Assembly: GCF_000559085.1 (NCBI RefSeq) | Contig: NZ_JALN02000001.1 | Coordinates: 1,674,001-1,738,000 of the forward strand | Length of the DNA stretch: 64,000 bases | Source: Mycolicibacterium aromaticivorans JS19b1 = JCM 16368 | GTDB lineage: Bacteria; Actinomycetota; Actinomycetes; Mycobacteriales; Mycobacteriaceae | Direction of reading: 5' to 3' | Shown: positions 28,640 to 37,686 of the stretch, piece after piece | How positions within the stretch are numbered: position 1 is the stretch's first letter | How the letters are laid out: each line of letters starts with the position of its first letter | Translations under genes and position numbers: made by a program | Notes under the pieces: model-generated | Seen by the model: the letters and a program-made list of their open reading frames with translations, nothing else | Told to the model about the DNA's origin: nothing | Database searches by the model: none

Positions 28640-29491
28640 ATGGATTACGGGCTCGTTCTGTTCACCAGTGACCGCGGCATCGCCCCTGCGGCTGCAGCCA
28701 AGCTCGCCGATGAGCACGGCTTCACGACGTTCTACGTGCCCGAGCACACGCACATCCCGGTCAAGCGCGAGGCCGCGCACCCCACCACCGGCGATGAGTC
28801 GCTGCCCGACGACCGCTATATGCGCACGCTGGATCCGTGGGTGAGCCTCGGCACCGCGGCCGCGGTGACCTCCACGGTGCGGCTGTCCACCGCGGTGGCG
28901 CTGCCGGTCGAGCACGATTGCATCACCTTGGCGAAATCGATTGCCACCCTTGATCATTTGTCCGGCGGCCGGGTCAGCCTGGGGGTCGGGTTCGGCTGGA
29001 ACACCGACGAGCTGATGGACCACAACGTGCCACCGGGTCGGCGTCGCACGATGCTGCGTGAGTACATCGAGGCCATGCGCGAGCTCTGGACCAAGGAAGA
29101 AGCCGAATACGACGGCGAGTTCGTCAAATTCGGCCCGAGCTGGGCCTGGCCCAAGCCCGTTCAGTCGCACATCCCGGTGCTCGTGGGCGCGGCAGGCACC
29201 GAGAAGAACTTCAAGTGGATCGCCCGCAGCGCCGACGGCTGGATCACGACGCCGCGCGACTTCGACATCGACGAGCCGGTGAAGCTGCTTCAGGACACCT
29301 GGGCCGCGGCCGGCCGCGACGGTGCTCCGCAGATCGTGGCTCTCGACTTCAAGCCGGTACCCGAGAAGTTGGCGCACTGGAGGGACATTGGCGTCACCGA
29401 GGTGCTGTTCGGCCTACCGGACAAGTCGGGCGACGAGGTCGCCGCCTACGTGGAGCGACTGGCAGGCAAACTCAGCGCACTGGAGCTCTAA
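28640..29491 (+). CDS. LLM-class F420-dependent oxidoreductase (Rv0953c-like)
   Basis: A 283-residue luciferase-like protein of the TIGR03619 type. It begins MDYGLVLFTSDRGIAP, with TFYVPEHTHIPVKREAAHPT, ATLDHLSGGRVSLGVGFGWN and VLVGAAGTEKNFKWIARSAD. These proteins usually bind coenzyme F420 in mycobacteria; the substrate is unknown. The ATG at 28640 matches the conserved start (an ATG at 28631 is three codons upstream). Its end overlaps the convergent thiolase-like gene by 4 bases. Confidence 0.86.
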   Translation: MDYGLVLFTSDRGIAPAAAAKLADEHGFTTFYVPEHTHIPVKREAAHPTTGDESLPDDRYMRTLDPWVSLGTAAAVTSTVRLSTAVALPVEHDCITLAKSIATLDHLSGGRVSLGVGFGWNTDELMDHNVPPGRRRTMLREYIEAMRELWTKEEAEYDGEFVKFGPSWAWPKPVQSHIPVLVGAAGTEKNFKWIARSADGWITTPRDFDIDEPVKLLQDTWAAAGRDGAPQIVALDFKPVPEKLAHWRDIGVTEVLFGLPDKSGDEVAAYVERLAGKLSALEL

Positions 29492-31020
29492 GCCAGCGTC
29501 GCGCGGTTTTTGCCGTCCTCGCCCGCGGTGACGTTGATCGCGGCGCCCAGCGGATCGCCGTCGCTCATCAACGCCACCAGGGCCGGGTCGGTGGTGATGG
29601 CCATGAACCGGCTGAGGTCGGCATCGAGGCGGCCGATGATGACCCCGGTGCGCTCAGGCCAGTCGTATCGCACCGAGTACGTCTCGATCACACCGCTTCC
29701 GTTGGCGTTACGGGTGACCGGCACCTGCGGCAGGGCGGCGATGTCTGCCTGCAGTTCCTTGCTGCGGTCAGGCGCCCACTCGACCGGGGTGGTGGAGTAG
29801 ATCCCCACCGAGTACTTGCTCATCACGCCGCCGTTGGCGCCCACCAGGCCGAAATCACCTGGCTTGTCGCGCATCGCGGCGACGGTCTCGGCGATGCCGT
29901 GCAGCGAGTAGCTGTTGCCCGGTCCGCCGAAGTACGGCAGGCCGCCGGTGAGGGTGAGCCCGCGCGGGTCGTCAGCGGCCAGCCCGAAGTCGTCGCACAC
30001 CGCGAAGACCGGGAACGGGAAGCAGCTGTAGAGATCGAAGGTGGCTACGTCGTCGATGCCGATGCCAGCCACCCGAAGCGCCTCTGTCACAGCCTGTTTC
30101 GACGAGTAACTGACTCCGACATCGGCCCGGTCCAGCAGGTCCTGCTCGCGTTGATCGGCGTGACCGTGCAGGTACACCCAGTTCTCCTCGGGCACACCGA
30201 GTTCGCGAGCGGCGGACACCGACATGAGCAGCGCGGCCGCGCCCTGGTTCACCGTGTCGCGGGCCACCATCAGCCGGGGATACGGGTCGCAGATCATCCG
30301 GTTCTCGGCGGTGACCGTCGCAATCTCGTCGACCGAGCGTTCGACCGGTGACGATGAAAAGGGGTTCTTGGCAGCGACTTTCGAGAACGGCGAGAACAGT
30401 TCGGCCATCTTGCGGCGGTAGGAGTCGACATCGAGACCCAGTCGGGCACGACGCGCGTTGTCCAGCAACCCGTACTGCACCGGCGCGCCGGTCAGCCCAT
30501 GATTGGCGGTGTACTCGCTCATGTACTGCTCGAAGCCGTACCCGCGGTCCTCGAGCTGGCCGCCCACGGTTTCGCTGTGGTCGGGTTTGTCGTCTCTCCC
30601 CGCGAACGTCTTCAGCGTCGAACCGTTCTCCGAGCCGAGGATCAACGCCACCTCGATCTCGCCGGCCGCGATGGCGCCGGCGAACTCGGTGACCAGCTTC
30701 TGAGGGCCGTTGCCGCCGATGGATTCCAGCACGGCGCGCTTCGGGTCGGCGCCGACGCGACGGGCGACCGAGCGGATGTAGTTGTCCGAGCACCCCAGCG
30801 GAGCGGTCGCGTACGGCGTGCAGATCTCGAACTGCCGCAGGCCCGCGAACACCTCGATGGACGTGGCGACGGCAGCGACATCCGCGCCGGTGTCGGCGAG
30901 TGCGGCGCGAACCGCCTCGGTGGCCAGCTCGACCGCCGACATACCCCGGTAGTCCGGGTCGTCGATGCGCTCGGTGAACTGCCCGACGCCGACAATGACG
31001 GGGGTACGCGGATCGACCAT
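29488..31020 (-). CDS. Thiolase-like protein without canonical catalytic residues
   Basis: A 510-residue protein of the thiolase/acetyl-CoA acetyltransferase superfamily: it starts PRTPVIVGVGQFTERIDD and has EVALILGSENGSTL and a C-terminal extension after about residue 415. The nucleophile Cys of true thiolases (usual context xCASGxQ) is replaced in VLESIGGNGPQKLV, the GHPxG histidine block reads GGLPYFGGPGNSYSLHG, and the second Cys block reads GANGGVMSKYSVGIY. It therefore probably does not perform ordinary thiolysis. A -10 box and a KstR-like site lie directly upstream. Related mycobacterial proteins are annotated as acetyl-CoA acetyltransferases. Confidence 0.8.
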   Translation of the reverse strand: MVDPRTPVIVGVGQFTERIDDPDYRGMSAVELATEAVRAALADTGADVAAVATSIEVFAGLRQFEICTPYATAPLGCSDNYIRSVARRVGADPKRAVLESIGGNGPQKLVTEFAGAIAAGEIEVALILGSENGSTLKTFAGRDDKPDHSETVGGQLEDRGYGFEQYMSEYTANHGLTGAPVQYGLLDNARRARLGLDVDSYRRKMAELFSPFSKVAAKNPFSSSPVERSVDEIATVTAENRMICDPYPRLMVARDTVNQGAAALLMSVSAARELGVPEENWVYLHGHADQREQDLLDRADVGVSYSSKQAVTEALRVAGIGIDDVATFDLYSCFPFPVFAVCDDFGLAADDPRGLTLTGGLPYFGGPGNSYSLHGIAETVAAMRDKPGDFGLVGANGGVMSKYSVGIYSTTPVEWAPDRSKELQADIAALPQVPVTRNANGSGVIETYSVRYDWPERTGVIIGRLDADLSRFMAITTDPALVALMSDGDPLGAAINVTAGEDGKNRATLA

Positions 31021-31028
31021 AGTTCGAC

Positions 31029-31034
31029 AGGCTA
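31029..31034 (-). promoter_or_regulatory. -10 box for the thiolase-like gene
   Basis: On the minus strand TAGCCT fits TANNNT and lies 8 bases before the ATG at 31020, so the transcript is close to leaderless. Confidence 0.45.
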
Positions 31035-31035
31035 A

Positions 31036-31049
31036 TAGAACACGTTACC
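31036..31049 (-). promoter_or_regulatory. Degenerate KstR-type box
   Basis: Plus-strand TAGAACACGTTACC has the core AACACGTT and the left arm of the KstR pattern TNNAACNNGTTNNA, but ends in C instead of A. It lies immediately upstream of the -10 of the thiolase-like gene, where a repressor would block RNA polymerase. Confidence 0.45.
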
Positions 31050-31088
31050 GTTTTGCCAACCGGGGCCCTACCTGCGCCGAGATGGACA

Positions 31089-31123
31089 TCAGGGCTGCGA
31101 TCCGATGTGGATCACAGCCCTGA
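31089..31123 (-). terminator. Terminator hairpin of sucC-sucD
   Basis: TCAGGGCTG (31089-31097) plus GATCC pair with GGATC plus CAGCCCTGA (31115-31123). On the minus strand the one odd position becomes a U-G pair, giving a 15-bp stem. It starts 20 bases after the sucD stop. No U tract follows. Confidence 0.75.
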
Positions 31124-31142
31124 CGTCGAACTCTATGACGAA

Positions 31143-32045
31143 TTACAGCCCCTGCAGGATCTCTCTGGCCAGGTTGGCGGTCTCCGAAGGCGTCTTGCCG
31201 ACCTTGACCCCGGCGGCCTCGAGGGCCTCCTTCTTGCCCTGAGCCGTGCCTGCGCCGTCCGAGACGATCGCACCGGCGTGTCCCATGGTCTTACCCTCGG
31301 GCGCGGTGAACCCGGCGACGTAGCCGACGACCGGCTTGGAGACGTTGGCCTTGATGTACGCGCCGGCCTTCTCCTCGGCGTCGCCGCCGATCTCGCCGAT
31401 CATCACGATGATCTTGGTCTCGGGATCCTTCTCGAACGCCTCGATGGCGTCGATGTGGGTGGTGCCGATGACCGGGTCGCCGCCGATGCCGATAGCGGTC
31501 GAGAAGCCGAGATCGCGCAGCTCGTACATCATCTGGTAGGTCAGCGTGCCGGACTTGGACACCAGGCCGATCGGGCCCTTGCCGGTGATGTTGTTCGGCG
31601 TGATGCCGACCAGCGCCTCACCAGGGGTGATGATGCCGGGGCAGTTCGGGCCGATGATGCGGGTCTTCTCGCCTTTTTCCAGGTTGTATGCCCACGCATA
31701 TGCGCTGTCCTGCACCGGGATTCCCTCGGTGATGACCACCAGAAGGGGGATCTCGGCGTCGATCGCCTCGATGATGGCGTCCTTGGAGAACGCCGGCGGG
31801 ACGAAGGCGATCGACACGTCGGCGCCGGTCTCCTTCATGGCCTCGGCCACCGAGCCGAACACCGGCAGCTCGATGTCGTTTCCGTCCTTATCCTTATGGG
31901 CGACGGTGGTGCCGGCCTTGCGCGCGTTGACGCCGCCGACCACCTGGGTGCCCGCCTTGAGCATCAGCGCGGTGTGCTTGGTGCCCTCGCCGCCGGTGAT
32001 GCCCTGGACGATGACCTTGTTGTCCTTGTTCAGGAAGATAGACAT
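31143..32045 (-). CDS. sucD: Succinyl-CoA synthetase alpha subunit
   Basis: A 300-residue subunit that binds CoA and carries the phosphohistidine of the TCA-cycle enzyme succinate-CoA ligase. Rossmann CoA-binding start [19 protein letters not shown], then [33 protein letters not shown] and the active-site histidine in [18 protein letters not shown]. Usual length. It lies 13 bases after sucC on the same strand, and a hairpin follows. Confidence 0.97.
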   Translation of the reverse strand: MSIFLNKDNKVIVQGITGGEGTKHTALMLKAGTQVVGGVNARKAGTTVAHKDKDGNDIELPVFGSVAEAMKETGADVSIAFVPPAFSKDAIIEAIDAEIPLLVVITEGIPVQDSAYAWAYNLEKGEKTRIIGPNCPGIITPGEALVGITPNNITGKGPIGLVSKSGTLTYQMMYELRDLGFSTAIGIGGDPVIGTTHIDAIEAFEKDPETKIIVMIGEIGGDAEEKAGAYIKANVSKPVVGYVAGFTAPEGKTMGHAGAIVSDGAGTAQGKKEALEAAGVKVGKTPSETANLAREILQGL

Positions 32046-32058
32046 TGGTTCTAGTCCC

Positions 32059-33222
32059 TTACTTGTTGGCCAGCTCGGCGGCCTTGTCGGCGCCGGCGTC
32101 CATGGTGTCGGCCTGGATCACCAGGGGGTGGTTGGCTTCGTTGAGGATGCGGCGGCCCTCTTCGACGTTGTTGCCGTCGAGACGCACGACGAGGGGCTTG
32201 TTCGCACTGTCGCCGAGCTTCTTCAACGCGCCGACGATGCCGTTGGCCACCGCGTCGCACGCGGTGATGCCGCCGAACACGTTGACGAACACACTCTTGA
32301 CCTGGCTGTCGCCCAGGATGACGTCGAGACCGTTGGCCATCACCTCAGCCGAGGCGCCACCGCCGATGTCGAGGAAGTTGGCGGGCTTCACGCCGCCGTG
32401 CTTCTCACCGGCGTACGCGACGACGTCCAGGGTTGACATGACCAGACCCGCGCCGTTGCCGATGATGCCGACCTCGCCGTCGAGCTTGACGTAGTTGAGG
32501 TCGTTTTCCTTCGCCTTGAGCTCGAGCGGATCGGTGGCGTCCTTGTCCTCGAACTCGGCGTGGCCGGGCTGGCGGAAGTCGGCGTTCGCGTCCAGGGTGA
32601 CCTTGCCGTCCAGCGCCAGGATCTGATCGTCGGGCGTGCGCACCAGCGGGTTGACCTCGACCAGGGTGGCGTCCTCGCCGGTGAAGACCTCCCACAGCTT
32701 CTGGATGGTCACCGCTGCGGCGTCGAGCACCTCGGCGGGCAGGTGCCCCTTCTCGGCGATCTCGCGCGCGAAGGCCAGATCGACACCTTTGACGGCGTCG
32801 ACCGGCACCTTGGCCAGCCGCTCCGGCTTGGTGGCGGCGACCTCTTCGATCTCCATGCCGCCTTCGACCGAGCACATGGCCAGGTAGGTGCGGTTGGAAC
32901 GATCGAGCAGGAAGGAGATGTAGTACTCCTCGGCGATGTCGCTGGCCTCGGCGACCAGCAGCTTCTTCACGATGTGGCCCTTGATGTCCAGGCCGAGGAT
33001 GTTCTTGGCGTGGGTGTAGGCGTCATCAGGGGTCGCGGCGTACTTGACGCCACCAGCCTTTCCGCGGCCGCCCACCTTCACCTGGGCCTTGACCATGACG
33101 GGCTTGCCGATTTCCTCGGCGATGGCCTTGGCGTCCTCCGGGGAGTCGGTGACCCGGCCCGGGGTGGTGGGAACGTTGTGCTTGGCGAACAGTTCTTTCG
33201 CCTGATATTCGAAAAGATCCAT
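32059..33222 (-). CDS. sucC: Succinyl-CoA synthetase beta subunit
   Basis: A 387-residue ATP-grasp subunit: [20 protein letters not shown] at the N-terminus, [19 protein letters not shown] (nucleotide-binding loop), [20 protein letters not shown], and the C-terminal CoA-ligase domain with [33 protein letters not shown] and [17 protein letters not shown]. It forms ADP- or GDP-linked succinyl-CoA synthetase with SucD in the cytosol. First gene of the unit. The upstream 260 bases to the M23 gene contain a nested inverted repeat. Confidence 0.97.
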   Translation of the reverse strand: MDLFEYQAKELFAKHNVPTTPGRVTDSPEDAKAIAEEIGKPVMVKAQVKVGGRGKAGGVKYAATPDDAYTHAKNILGLDIKGHIVKKLLVAEASDIAEEYYISFLLDRSNRTYLAMCSVEGGMEIEEVAATKPERLAKVPVDAVKGVDLAFAREIAEKGHLPAEVLDAAAVTIQKLWEVFTGEDATLVEVNPLVRTPDDQILALDGKVTLDANADFRQPGHAEFEDKDATDPLELKAKENDLNYVKLDGEVGIIGNGAGLVMSTLDVVAYAGEKHGGVKPANFLDIGGGASAEVMANGLDVILGDSQVKSVFVNVFGGITACDAVANGIVGALKKLGDSANKPLVVRLDGNNVEEGRRILNEANHPLVIQADTMDAGADKAAELANK

Positions 33223-33351
33223 GAGCTCACTGTCTGGTCGGCGCTGACTGTTTTGTTGACGAAGTGGTGTTGAGGAAGTCGCTCCGGGGGGAACTGTATC
33301 TAGACCCTCTGAGGACTCCGTCCTCGCGTACCGCTCATGTGGTACATCTCA

Positions 33352-33390
33352 CCGCGGAGTTGAAGTGATTCAACTCACAATCCTCCGCGG
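33352..33390. repeat. Nested inverted repeat between sucC and the M23 gene
   Basis: A perfect 8-bp inverted repeat (GAGTTGAA-GTGA-TTCAACTC, 33357-33376) sits inside a second one (CCGCGGAG at 33352-33359 with CTCCGCGG at 33383-33390). The two share three bases, so they compete. It lies between the divergent sucC and M23 genes, 130 and 94 bases from their starts. It could be an operator or an RNA switch. Confidence 0.5.
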
Positions 33391-33448
33391 AATATCCCCT
33401 TGGGTTGCGGCCCGTGTCGGATCTTCGTTAACGTCGTCGGGGTCTGAG

Positions 33449-33464
33449 ATAACGCTTTGGTCAC
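33449..33464 (+). promoter_or_regulatory. Possible MtrA-type direct repeat before the M23 gene
   Basis: ATAAC (33449-33453) and GTCAC (33460-33464) are spaced by 11 bases, resembling the loose GTNAC direct repeats reported for MtrA, which controls many wall hydrolases. It is 20 bases before the chosen start. The assignment is tentative. Confidence 0.25.
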
Positions 33465-33483
33465 GACTAAGGGACTTCGAGTT

Positions 33484-34542
33484 TTGACGCAGCATCGGCC
33501 GGCACCGACCTCTATCGGAGCTTCTTCGGCCTCGCAGCCTTCGACCAGGACTTTTGATCGCCAAGCGCCAGCCAAGCGAGCCCTTGATCCGGAGCGGGTC
33601 GACGTCACCGACATCATTCCGTTCAACGAATTCGGCGATCTCTGCGATATCGATTTCCGCGAGAGCACCGCTTTCGCCAGCCTCCAGGTGGCACGCTGCC
33701 CTGAACTCGACGATCTGCACGACGCCGACGACGCCCGGCCGCTGCGGCTGGCGGTGCCCACCGAGTTCGCCGCGCCGCGCGATGGCGGCGCCGAAGTGCC
33801 GCGCTTCATCAACAACGACAACACCGACGTGCTCCCCCGCACGCCGCAGCACCGCAGGCAGCCGACCGGCGCCGTCAAGGGCCGCGTGATGATCGCGGCG
33901 ATGGCCGCGGGTGCCGCCGCCGCCGCGGCTTACACCGCGGTCAAGCCCGCCACCGACACCACCACCCAAACCGTGCTGGCCGCCGAGAAGACCCCGCTGG
34001 ACGGCTCGGTCATCACCCCGCGCGGCGTGCAGCTGATCGCGGTGAAGCCGGTCGCCGACGCCGCCGTGCACGGCGAGGAACTGGCCAATGGACAGGCCTT
34101 CGCCCAAGAGCGCGCCGAGCGCGAAGCCCGGTTGCAGCGGCCGCTGTTCGTCATGCCGACCAAGGGCGTGTTCACCTCCGGCTTCGGTTACCGCTGGGGT
34201 GCTTTGCACGCCGGCGTCGACCTGGCGGCTCCGATCGGGACGCCGATCGTCGCTGTCTCCGACGGTGTCGTTGTCGACGCCGGGCCGACAGCCGGCTACG
34301 GCGCCTGGGTCAAGATCCGCCATTCCGATGGCACGGTCACCCTGTACGGCCATGTCAACACCTGGACGGTCCAGATCGGCCAGCGAGTGTTCGCCGGCGA
34401 CCAGATCGCCACGGTCGGCAACCGGGGCAATTCGACCGGACCGCACCTGCACTTCAGCGTGCTGCAGAACGGCGTCAACTTCATCGACCCGGTGCCGTGG
34501 CTGGCGAAGCGGGGCCTCTCGGTCGGCCCCTACGTCGGCTGA
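33484..34542 (+). CDS. M23-family peptidoglycan endopeptidase (Rv0950c-like)
   Basis: A 352-residue LytM/M23 zinc metallopeptidase that would cut wall peptide cross-links. The N-terminal 130 residues are cytosolic and charged; one membrane helix (about residues 137-155, GRVMIAAMAAGAAAAAAYTA) anchors it. The catalytic domain (about 225-335) has the zinc ligands in HAGVDLAAP (HxxxD) and GPHLHFSV (HxH). A TTG start at 33484 is chosen: AAGGGA lies nine bases before it, there is no ATG in the first 130 codons, and a stop precedes 33448. The TTG at 33457 is an alternative. A GTG-start membrane protein follows four bases after the stop. Confidence 0.85.
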   Translation: MTQHRPAPTSIGASSASQPSTRTFDRQAPAKRALDPERVDVTDIIPFNEFGDLCDIDFRESTAFASLQVARCPELDDLHDADDARPLRLAVPTEFAAPRDGGAEVPRFINNDNTDVLPRTPQHRRQPTGAVKGRVMIAAMAAGAAAAAAYTAVKPATDTTTQTVLAAEKTPLDGSVITPRGVQLIAVKPVADAAVHGEELANGQAFAQERAEREARLQRPLFVMPTKGVFTSGFGYRWGALHAGVDLAAPIGTPIVAVSDGVVVDAGPTAGYGAWVKIRHSDGTVTLYGHVNTWTVQIGQRVFAGDQIATVGNRGNSTGPHLHFSVLQNGVNFIDPVPWLAKRGLSVGPYVG

Positions 34543-34546
34543 CCTG

Positions 34547-35158
34547 GTGTCTGAGCCGGACGACCCGCACACCCGCATCATCCGGCGCCAGCCGTCCGGA
34601 CCCATTCCCCAGCCCGAAGAGCCGTGCACCGGCATCATCCGGCGCGCACCCACCGGGCCGATGCCCGCGGTGCCCGACGATCGCACCGTCAACATTCCTC
34701 GCCCGCCGGTCGACGAGGCGCCGACCAGCCTGATCCGGCGCGCCACCCCGGTCGCGGTTCCGGCCCGGCCGGGCGCGGTCGACGTCTCCACCGGGGGAAC
34801 CGCGATCGCGGCCAGCGCGGTCAGCATCGTCAGCGGATGGGCGACCGGCGTCGTCGCCACCGACCTGATCACCGGATGGTGGGGCACCGATCGGCTGTTC
34901 TGCGTTGCGGTCGGATTCCTCACCCTGCTGTTCGCGGTCACCAGCATCGCCGGGGTGATCGCAGTACTGCTGCGCCGCTCCGTCGGCCGCTACCTGATCG
35001 CGTTCGGCGCCGTCATCGCGCTGCTGACATTCGGCAGTGTGTTCGTCGCCGGAGCGCGAATCCCGTTGGCGGTGTATCTGATTCCGGCGTTACCGCTGGC
35101 GAGTCTGATCCTGGCATTGCACCCGTCGACCCGGCGCTGGTGCCGCGTCCGAAGCTAG
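34547..35158 (+). CDS. Membrane protein with IIRR-type N-terminal repeats
   Basis: A 203-residue protein. The N-terminal 75 residues are Pro/Arg rich with four degenerate copies of a unit of about 16 residues (TRIIRRQPSGPIP, TGIIRRAPTGPMP, TVNIPRPP, TSLIRRATP). The C-terminal part has about three to four membrane helices (TAIAASAVSIVSGWATGVVA onward). It begins with GTG at 34547, four bases after the M23 stop, so it is probably cotranslated with that endopeptidase. Its end overlaps the convergent uvrD1 gene by 4 bases. I do not recognise the family. The repeats are basic and may bind a cytosolic partner or phosphate groups. Confidence 0.75.
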   Translation: MSEPDDPHTRIIRRQPSGPIPQPEEPCTGIIRRAPTGPMPAVPDDRTVNIPRPPVDEAPTSLIRRATPVAVPARPGAVDVSTGGTAIAASAVSIVSGWATGVVATDLITGWWGTDRLFCVAVGFLTLLFAVTSIAGVIAVLLRRSVGRYLIAFGAVIALLTFGSVFVAGARIPLAVYLIPALPLASLILALHPSTRRWCRVRS

Positions 35159-37521
35159 AGCTTCTGGATGGGTGCATGGTTGTGCATCAGCTTCACCCGG
35201 CCGGCGCTGCCGAAGTCGATCAGCGACATCGCCGACTCCCCCATGCCGGACACCTCCTCGACGCGGCCGAGACCGTACTTGTCGTGGTTGACCCGGTCAC
35301 CGGGTGCGAGGACCACCAGCGCACGCTTACCGCCGCCGGCAGGACGCGCCGGTGACGGTCGCGGGGTGCCGACCAACCCACCCGCTCCGGGAGAAAATCG
35401 GCCCGGCGCACTGTAGGACGGCGCCGGATCGGTGCGGCGCCAGTCGAGCAGATGCTCCGGAATCTCGCGTAGGAACCGGGATTCGGGGTTCAGCATCGGC
35501 TGCCCCCACGAGGAGCGAACCTTCGCGCGGCTGAGGTAAAGCCGTTGGCGCGCACGGGTTATGCCCACATATGCCAGCCGGCGTTCTTCGGAGAGCTCGG
35601 CCGGATCCCCGAGCGCCCGCATGTGCGGGAACATGCCGTCCTCCCAGCCGGTGACGAAGACGACCGGGAACTCCAGACCTTTGGCAGTGTGCAAGGTCAT
35701 CATCGTGACCACCCCGGAGCCGTGCTCGGGCAACTCGTCGGAGTCGGCCACCAGCGACACCCGTTCCAGGAACTCGGCGAGTATGCCGGTCTGCGGCACG
35801 TCCTCATCGGCGTCGGTGCCGGCGTCCCCCTCCTCTGCCGCCAGCGCGGCGGCATTGGCCCGATCGATGCTGAATTCGTGTGCGACGCTGACCAATTCGT
35901 TCAGGTTGTCCAGCCGGGCCAGGTCCTGCGGGTCGCTGGAGGATTCCAGCTCGCTGCGGTAGCCGGTGCGGTCCAGCACCGCCTCGACCAAATCCCCGAG
36001 CTCGTCATCGAGCTTGCCGCGCAGGTCGTCGATCAGGTTGACGAAGCTCGCGATCGCCTTCTCCGAGCGAGTGTTCAGCATCGGTACCTTGCCGGCCGCC
36101 GCGGCGGTCAGGGCGTCGGCGAAGGTGCTGCCGGTGTTCTCGGCGTACACCGCGACGCAGGCCTCGGCGCGGTCGCCGATGCCGCGGCGCGGGGTGTTCA
36201 GGATGCGTCGCAAGCTGACGGCGTCACCGGGGTTGTCCAGCACACGCAGGTAGGCGACGATGTCGCGAATCTCCTTGCGCTCGTAGAACCGAACGCCGCC
36301 GACGACCTTGTACGGGATGCCGGCCCGGATGAACACCTCTTCCAGCGAGCGCGACGAGTTGTTGGTCCGGTAGAACACCGCGAAGTCGTTGTACGAGAAA
36401 CCGCCGGCCCCATGAGCACGGTCGGCGAGCGCGTCGATCTCGCTCGCGACGAACCTGGCCTCATCGTGCTCGTTGTCGGCGACATAGCCGACGATCAGCT
36501 CTCCGTCACCCTCGTCGGTCCAGAGTCGTTTCTCGCGGCGGTTGGCGTTGCGGGAGATGACGGAGTTGGCCGCCGTCAGGATGTTCTGGGTCGACCGGTA
36601 GTTCTGCTCGAGCAGGATCGTGGTGGCGTTGGGGAAGTCACGCTCGAAGTCCTCGATGTTGCGGATCGTCGCGCCGCGGAACGCGTATATCGACTGGTCG
36701 GCATCGCCGACCACGCACAGCTCGCTGGGCGGCACGGTGTCGGTATCGGGGGCACCGACACCGACAAGTTCGCGCACCAGCACGTACTGGGCGTGGTTGG
36801 TGTCCTGGTACTCGTCGACCAGGACGTGCCGGAACCGCCTGCGGTAGTACTGGGCGATCTGCGGGAAGTTCTGCAGCACCGCGACGGTCTCGCCGATCAG
36901 GTCGTCGAAGTCCAGCGCGTTGGCCGCGCGCAGCCGCCGCTGGTATTCGCCGTAGACGCTGGCCACGGTGCGGGCCAGGTCGTCGGACCCGGGCTCGAGT
37001 GCGGCGACCGCATCTTCGGGCACGATCAATTCGTTCTTCAGGTTCGAGATCGCGTTGGACAGCAGTCGCGGGGTGTACCGCTTGGTGTCCAGGCCCATGT
37101 CCTTGGCGATCATCAGCAGCAGGCGTCGCGAATCGTCGGCGTCGTAGATCGAGAAGTTCGAATTCAGTCCCGGCAGCAGCGAGGCCTGGTTGCGCAGGAT
37201 CCGCACGCACGAAGAGTGGAAGGTGGAAATCCACATATTCCTGGCCCGGGGACCGACGAGCGAAACCACCCGCTCGCGCATCTCGGCGGCGGCCTTGTTG
37301 GTGAACGTGATCGCCAGCACCTGGCCCGGCCCGACATCGCGGGCGGCCAGCAGGTACGCGATCCGGCGGGTGAGGACCGCCGTCTTGCCCGACCCGGCGC
37401 CGGCCACGATCAGCAACGGGGGCCCCTCGTGCAGCACCGCCTGGCGCTGCTGGGGGTTGAGGCCCTCGAGGAGTTCGGCCGCATCGGCCGGGGGTTTGAA
37501 ATCTGTCACGTGCACACTCAT
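35155..37521 (-). CDS. uvrD1: ATP-dependent DNA helicase UvrD1 (PcrA type)
   Basis: A 788-residue superfamily-1A 3'-5' helicase for nucleotide excision repair and clearing of stalled forks. Q motif LNPQQRQAVLHEGPPLLIVA, Walker A GAGSGKT (41-47), motif Ia ITFTNKAAAEMRERV, Walker B VLVDEYQDTNHAQ, motif III VVGDADQSIYAFRGA, motif V MTLHTAKGLEFPVVFVTGWE and motif VI EERRLAYVGITRARQRL. The C-terminal region (about 715-788, GDRVNHDKYGLGRVEEVSG) is the RNA-polymerase/Ku-interacting Tudor-like end of UvrD1/PcrA. Mycobacterial UvrD1 is stimulated by Ku. Length fits Rv0949. Confidence 0.96.
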   Translation of the reverse strand: MSVHVTDFKPPADAAELLEGLNPQQRQAVLHEGPPLLIVAGAGSGKTAVLTRRIAYLLAARDVGPGQVLAITFTNKAAAEMRERVVSLVGPRARNMWISTFHSSCVRILRNQASLLPGLNSNFSIYDADDSRRLLLMIAKDMGLDTKRYTPRLLSNAISNLKNELIVPEDAVAALEPGSDDLARTVASVYGEYQRRLRAANALDFDDLIGETVAVLQNFPQIAQYYRRRFRHVLVDEYQDTNHAQYVLVRELVGVGAPDTDTVPPSELCVVGDADQSIYAFRGATIRNIEDFERDFPNATTILLEQNYRSTQNILTAANSVISRNANRREKRLWTDEGDGELIVGYVADNEHDEARFVASEIDALADRAHGAGGFSYNDFAVFYRTNNSSRSLEEVFIRAGIPYKVVGGVRFYERKEIRDIVAYLRVLDNPGDAVSLRRILNTPRRGIGDRAEACVAVYAENTGSTFADALTAAAAGKVPMLNTRSEKAIASFVNLIDDLRGKLDDELGDLVEAVLDRTGYRSELESSSDPQDLARLDNLNELVSVAHEFSIDRANAAALAAEEGDAGTDADEDVPQTGILAEFLERVSLVADSDELPEHGSGVVTMMTLHTAKGLEFPVVFVTGWEDGMFPHMRALGDPAELSEERRLAYVGITRARQRLYLSRAKVRSSWGQPMLNPESRFLREIPEHLLDWRRTDPAPSYSAPGRFSPGAGGLVGTPRPSPARPAGGGKRALVVLAPGDRVNHDKYGLGRVEEVSGMGESAMSLIDFGSAGRVKLMHNHAPIQKL

Positions 37522-37595
37522 GTCCGACCCAACTTACCGCTGTATGGCGACAGTTTTTTTGCGAAGCCGGGCTTCGGAGTGGCACACTCGACAAC

Positions 37596-37658
37596 GTGCT
37601 TTCTCCGCAGCGTCGATTTTTCTACGGGTACCGGTCCGCGGTGCCCGTGGGTATCTAG
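37596..37658 (+). CDS. Phe/Tyr-rich leader peptide before chorismate mutase
   Basis: A 20-codon ORF starting with GTG at 37596 and ending TAG: V/M-L-S-P-Q-R-R-F-F-Y-G-Y-R-S-A-V-P-V-G-I. Four aromatic codons (TTT TTC TAC GGG TAC) fall in five consecutive positions at 37617-37631. Phe and Tyr are the products of chorismate mutase, so this fits a classic attenuation leader. Just downstream lies a terminator hairpin, and a segment directly after the aromatic codons can pair with its 5' arm. A possible -10 (CACACT) lies 7 bases before the GTG, with TTGCGA at 37559 as -35, so translation would be leaderless. Confidence 0.7.
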   Translation: MLSPQRRFFYGYRSAVPVGI

Positions 37659-37686
37659 CTGCTCAACCCGAGAGCCCCGCGGTCCG
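37632..37686 (+). promoter_or_regulatory. Antiterminator pairing in the chorismate mutase leader
   Basis: CGGTCCGCGG (37632-37641), beginning right after the last Tyr codon, pairs with CCGCGGTCCG (37677-37686) at 9 of 10 positions with one U-U mismatch. The second segment is part of the 5' arm of the terminator, so the two structures exclude each other. A ribosome stalled at the Phe codons would leave this segment free; one that reaches the TAG would cover it. Confidence 0.6.

Noticed and set aside
33421..33520. A cyclic-di-AMP (ydaO) riboswitch before the M23 gene
   Set aside because: The region contains GGTCACGAC-like pieces but not the other conserved ydaO blocks, and the leader is too short.
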